This document shows, piece by piece, positions 60,637-64,000 of a stretch of DNA of 64,000 nt. A program made the position numbers and the translations under genes. Position 1 is the first letter of the stretch, and each line of letters starts with the position of its first letter. The notes below the pieces were generated by a model. That model made no database searches, was not told the origin of the DNA, and saw only the letters and a program-made list of their open reading frames with translations. This DNA is from an uncultured Eubacterium sp. (GTDB taxonomy: Bacteria; Bacillota; Clostridia; Lachnospirales; CAG-274), in contig UQYD01000006.1 in NCBI GenBank assembly GCA_900545305.1, positions 1 through 64,000 on the forward strand, given 5' to 3'.

Positions 60637-61759
60637 ATTAGAACAACTTATAAATGAACTTTGCCCAGAAGGTGTAGAATATCGAAGACTTGAAAATTGC
60701 TGTGAAATCTTGGATAACAAAAGAAAGCCTGTAACAAAATCCGCAAGAGAAGCTGGTAAATATCCGTATTTCGGAGCAAATGGTATTCAAGATTATGTAT
60801 CTAATTATATATTTGATGGCACTTTTATTCTCGTCGGCGAGGATGGTAGCGTTGTAACTGAAATGGGTACACCTATTGTTACTTGGGCGACAGGAAAAAT
60901 ATGGGTGAACAATCATGCTCATATTATTTCAGAGATAAATGGCGTTTTGCTGCGTTACTTATTTCATTATCTACAAACTGTACCTGTTAAACACTTAATT
61001 CATGGCAATATTCCGAAATTAACAGGCGGTGATTTTAGAGCATTAAAAATCGCTGTTCCACCTCTACCAGTTCAAGAGGAAATTGTTCGTATATTGGATA
61101 AATTTGTGGAACTCACTGCGGAACTCACTGCGGAACTCACTGCGGAACTCACTGCGAGAAAACAGCAGTATGAGTATTATAGAGATAGACTTTTCGCTAA
61201 TTATAAATCAGCACCTAAGAAAAAACTCATTGAAGTTGCGGATATTTCCCGTGGAATTAGAGTAGTTAAAAAGCAACTTATTTCAAATGGAAACTATCCT
61301 GTTTACCAAAACAGTCTTGCACCTATGGGATATTATGACAAATATAATTGTAAAGGAAATACAACATATGTTATTAGTGCAGGCGCAGCAGGTGAAATAG
61401 GTTATTGCAAAACTAATTTTTGGGCTGCAGACGATTGTTTGTTTTTTTCTAATCTTATAGAAATTAACAATAAATACATTTACTACTTTTTACTTACAAA
61501 ACAAGACTTTATCTATTCTAATGTAAGAAAAGCAAGTATTCCTCGTTTGTCTAGAACTGTAATAGAAAATTTACAGATACCAATAATATCGATCGACGAA
61601 CAAGAGCAAGTTGTAAATTTACTAAATCGTTTTGATAAGCTTTGCAACGATATCAGCGAGGGATTGCCTGCCGAAATTGAAGCAAGACAAAAGCAATACG
61701 AATATTACCGAGATAAGCTCTTAACTTTTAAGAAAAAGGAGGCGGCGGAAAATGAATAG
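60629..61759 (+). CDS. hsdS: type I R-M specificity subunit
   Basis: A 376-residue protein with two target-recognition domains (about 1-150 and 185-340), each followed by a conserved helix ending in the repeated ARKQQYEYYRDRLF and ARQKQYEYYRDKLL. Each domain reads one half of a bipartite DNA site. The first helix contains four ELTA repeats (61109-61156), which set the spacing between half-sites. ATG 60629 follows GGAGGTGAGG. Overlaps hsdR by 8 bases. Confidence 0.95.
   Translation: MSKLEQLINELCPEGVEYRRLENCCEILDNKRKPVTKSAREAGKYPYFGANGIQDYVSNYIFDGTFILVGEDGSVVTEMGTPIVTWATGKIWVNNHAHIISEINGVLLRYLFHYLQTVPVKHLIHGNIPKLTGGDFRALKIAVPPLPVQEEIVRILDKFVELTAELTAELTAELTARKQQYEYYRDRLFANYKSAPKKKLIEVADISRGIRVVKKQLISNGNYPVYQNSLAPMGYYDKYNCKGNTTYVISAGAAGEIGYCKTNFWAADDCLFFSNLIEINNKYIYYFLLTKQDFIYSNVRKASIPRLSRTVIENLQIPIISIDEQEQVVNLLNRFDKLCNDISEGLPAEIEARQKQYEYYRDKLLTFKKKEAAENE
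61109..61156 (+). repeat. four perfect 12-bp tandem repeats in hsdS (ELTA units)
   Basis: GAACTCACTGCG occurs four times without a mismatch, coding ELTAELTAELTAELTA in the central spacer helix. Perfect 12-bp repeats can slip, and in the EcoR124 family a change in TAEL number alters the spacer of the recognised site. Confidence 0.95.
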
Positions 61760-64000
61760 CTTTGAAATTGTGGCAAGCTCTACTGAAAGTACGGTAGTGG
61801 CTGAGTACACACCCGAAAAAAGAAAAAGCACCGACTATCAAAGCGAAGTGGCACTTGAACAGGATTTTATAAATCGTCTTGTCAGTCAGGGCTACGAATA
61901 CATTACTATAAAAAGCGAACAGGACTTAATTGACAACCTCCGTACACAGATTGAAAAACTGAATAACTACACCTTCTTCGATAAAGAGTGGAACGACTTT
62001 TACAACAGTGTTATTTCAAACGGTAATGATGGAATTGTAGAGAAAACACGCAAAATACAGGAAGACTATCTGCAAAACCTTACCCTTGATAACGGATATG
62101 TAAAAAACATCAAGCTGATCGACAAAACCAACATTCATAACAATCATTTGCAGGTAATAAACCAGTATGAAGAAGACGGTGGAAAGCATGATACTCGTTA
62201 TGATGTGACGATTTTGGTAAACGGATTGCCATTGGTGCATATTGAACTTAAAAAGCGAGGGAACGCAATTCGAGAAGCGTTTAACCAAATCAATCGATAC
62301 CAGCGTGACAGCTTTTGGGCAGGTAGCGGATTGTATCAGTATGTACAGCTGTTTGTAATCTCCAATGGTACGCATACAAAGTATTATTCCAACACAACAA
62401 GATTTCAGCATATAAAAGACAATGTAGAGAAAAATGCGGCAAAAAGGAAAAAGACTTCAAATAGCTTTGAATTTACAAGCTATTGGGCAGATGAGAAAAA
62501 CCATATCATCCCGGATCTTGTGGACTTTACAAAGACCTTTTTTGCAAAACATACGCTACTTAATATTTTGACTCATTACTGTGTATTTACTTCAGAGGAT
62601 TTATTATTGGTAATGCGTCCTTATCAAATTGCGGCAACTGAAAAAATCCTAAACCGCATTATCGTTTCTACCAACCTCAAAAAAACCGGCAGAAAAGAGG
62701 CAGGCGGTTACATTTGGCACACCACCGGAAGCGGCAAGACTTTAACAAGTTTTAAAACTGCACAGCTTGCTCAAGGATTGATTTTCGTTGATAAAGTATT
62801 GTTTGTTGTCGATAGAAAAGATCTTGACTATCAGACAATGAAAGAATATGACAGGTTTGAAAAAGGTGCTGCCAACAGCAACACCTCTACTAAAATTCTT
62901 CAAAAACAAATGGAAGATGATAATGCAAGAATCATCATTACAACCATTCAAAAGTTAGATAAATTCATATCCAAGAACAAGGAGCACGAAGTTTATAAAA
63001 AACACATTGTTATGATTTTCGATGAATGCCACCGTTCTCAGTTTGGAGATATGCACAAGTCGATTACAAAGCACTTTAAGAATTATCATATTTTTGGGTT
63101 TACGGGCACGCCGATTTTTGCATCGAATTCTAACAGTTCCAATGCACCGAATATGCGTACCACAGCACAGGTTTTCGGCGGTGAGCCGGATGAAAATGGG
63201 AATAAAGTAAGACCACTGCACGCATATACCATTGTTGATGCTATCCACGATGGTAATGTATTGCCTTTTAGAATTGATTATATCAACACGATCAAAAACC
63301 CTGAGCTTTTATACGATAAGCAAGTAAAGGCAATTGACCGTGAAAAGGCTTTGCTTGATCCTAAAAGAGTATCTGAGATTACACAATACATTCTTGATCA
63401 TTTTGAGCAAAAAACTTATCGAAACCAAAATCGTTCTTATTATGACCATAAAGTGATTACGAATGTAGAAAAAATGGCGAAGTCCAAGAATAATACTGTA
63501 TCAGAGCAAAAAACAACTGCAAAAGTAAATGGTTTTAATTCGATTTTTGCAGTCGCATCTATTCCGGCAGCGATTGCATACTACAATGAATTTAAAAAGC
63601 AAATGGAGGAAACAGGTCATAAATTAAATATTGCTACGATATTCAGTTTTAATCCAAACGAAGAAGATCCGGATGATATCTTGCAAGATGAAAATTTTGA
63701 CACAAGCGGTCTTGATCAGACTTCACGAGATTTTCTTGACAGTGCGATTGATGATTATAATAAGCTGTTTAATGTTAGCTATGATACATCCACCGATAAA
63801 TTTCCTAACTATTATAAAGATGTATCGTTGAGAATGAAAAATCGTGAGATTGATTTGCTGATCGTAGTCAATATGTTTCTAACGGGATTTGACGCTACTA
63901 CCCTCAATACCTTATGGGTAGATAAGAATTTAAAAGATCATGGTTTGATACAAGCGTTTTCCCGTACCAATCGTATTTTGAACTCAGTTAAAACATTTGG
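61752..64000 (+). CDS. hsdR: type I R-M restriction/translocation subunit (partial)
   Basis: Open from ATG 61752 to the window edge, about 749 codons. The N-terminal nuclease domain has the PD-(D/E)xK pattern RYDVTILVNGLPLVHIELKKRG. The SF2 motor follows with Walker A TTGSGKTLTSF, IIITTIQKLD, DEAD-type FDECHRSQFGD, FTGTPIF and, near the edge, VVNMFLTGFDATTLNTLWVDK. It cuts unmodified DNA after translocation. GGAGGCGG precedes the ATG. The C-terminal part is outside the window. Confidence 0.96.
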   Translation, partial: MNSFEIVASSTESTVVAEYTPEKRKSTDYQSEVALEQDFINRLVSQGYEYITIKSEQDLIDNLRTQIEKLNNYTFFDKEWNDFYNSVISNGNDGIVEKTRKIQEDYLQNLTLDNGYVKNIKLIDKTNIHNNHLQVINQYEEDGGKHDTRYDVTILVNGLPLVHIELKKRGNAIREAFNQINRYQRDSFWAGSGLYQYVQLFVISNGTHTKYYSNTTRFQHIKDNVEKNAAKRKKTSNSFEFTSYWADEKNHIIPDLVDFTKTFFAKHTLLNILTHYCVFTSEDLLLVMRPYQIAATEKILNRIIVSTNLKKTGRKEAGGYIWHTTGSGKTLTSFKTAQLAQGLIFVDKVLFVVDRKDLDYQTMKEYDRFEKGAANSNTSTKILQKQMEDDNARIIITTIQKLDKFISKNKEHEVYKKHIVMIFDECHRSQFGDMHKSITKHFKNYHIFGFTGTPIFASNSNSSNAPNMRTTAQVFGGEPDENGNKVRPLHAYTIVDAIHDGNVLPFRIDYINTIKNPELLYDKQVKAIDREKALLDPKRVSEITQYILDHFEQKTYRNQNRSYYDHKVITNVEKMAKSKNNTVSEQKTTAKVNGFNSIFAVASIPAAIAYYNEFKKQMEETGHKLNIATIFSFNPNEEDPDDILQDENFDTSGLDQTSRDFLDSAIDDYNKLFNVSYDTSTDKFPNYYKDVSLRMKNREIDLLIVVNMFLTGFDATTLNTLWVDKNLKDHGLIQAFSRTNRILNSVKTF

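Larger units (their letters stand above)
52866..64000. mobile_element. integrative mobilizable element (left part) inserted at the 3' end of rpsI
   Basis: Immediately after rpsI the gene content switches to tyrosine integrase, repressor/HTH pair, RepA-like ATPase, MobV relaxase with oriT-like repeats, and a type I R-M operon. The sequence is also visibly less AT-rich. Integrase pointing toward rpsI places the attL at the rpsI end. rpsI 3' ends are known integration sites of Firmicutes elements. No type IV secretion genes appear, so it would depend on a helper. The right end is outside the window. Confidence 0.8.

Overview
This is a 64 kb stretch of a low-G+C Gram-positive chromosome. It most resembles a class Clostridia anaerobe in or near the Lachnospiraceae: AT-rich spacers, strong AGGAGG ribosome sites, TTGACA/TATAAT promoters with 17-base spacers, copper-amine-oxidase-type stalk-domain secreted proteins, FtsZ/DivIB/SpoVB-type proteins and a Cheo-type LexA box. 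The genus is inferred, not shown.

Layout. 0-0.2 kb: tRNA cluster (Leu-Gly and probably the start of a Gln tRNA). 0.3-9.5 kb: two acyltransferase-fold proteins, oligoendopeptidase F, glycogen branching enzyme, rpsU-yqeY and two stalk-domain proteins. 9.5-12.9 kb: an accessory-looking patch with an HTH-Fic protein, a flavodoxin-fold reductase and an unfamiliar protein whose mRNA begins with a structured leader ending in a terminator. 12.9-16.3 kb: a compact folate operon, folC - HD hydrolase - folP - folB/folK fusion. 16.3-29.6 kb: two ArsB/SLC13-type permeases, a complete 2-aminoethylphosphonate uptake and degradation operon (ABC transporter, PhnW, PhnX) beside an RpiR regulator, a MATE exporter, a stalk-domain protein, tRNA-Thr and a CarD-like protein. 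29.6-43 kb, mostly minus strand: ftsZ, divIB, an ABC importer of the TrpXYZ-like class, aroD, a polar amino-acid ABC importer, a striking duplicated non-coding element, recD2 and a LysR regulator. 43-52.9 kb: GNAT, typA, a SpoVB/MurJ-type flippase, a heterodimeric ABC exporter, a YoaK-like protein and rplM-rpsI.

52.9-64 kb is a mobile island abutting the 3' end of rpsI: tyrosine integrase, divergent repressor and small HTH protein, RepA-like ATPase, an oriT-like inverted-repeat region, a MobV relaxase, then an HTH controller with a strong palindromic operator and a type I restriction-modification operon (hsdM - zinc-ribbon/DUF4145 protein - hsdS - hsdR). hsdR runs off the right edge. This looks like an integrative mobilizable element carrying defence cargo.

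The least explained signals are: (1) two tandem ~350-bp non-coding units at 39.2-39.85 kb whose G-run and C-run arms change together; (2) the leader RNA at 12.65-12.74 kb; (3) a dispersed multi-hairpin repeat family; (4) a five-hairpin cassette inside an ABC importer operon; (5) the HTH-operator unit in front of the type I R-M genes.
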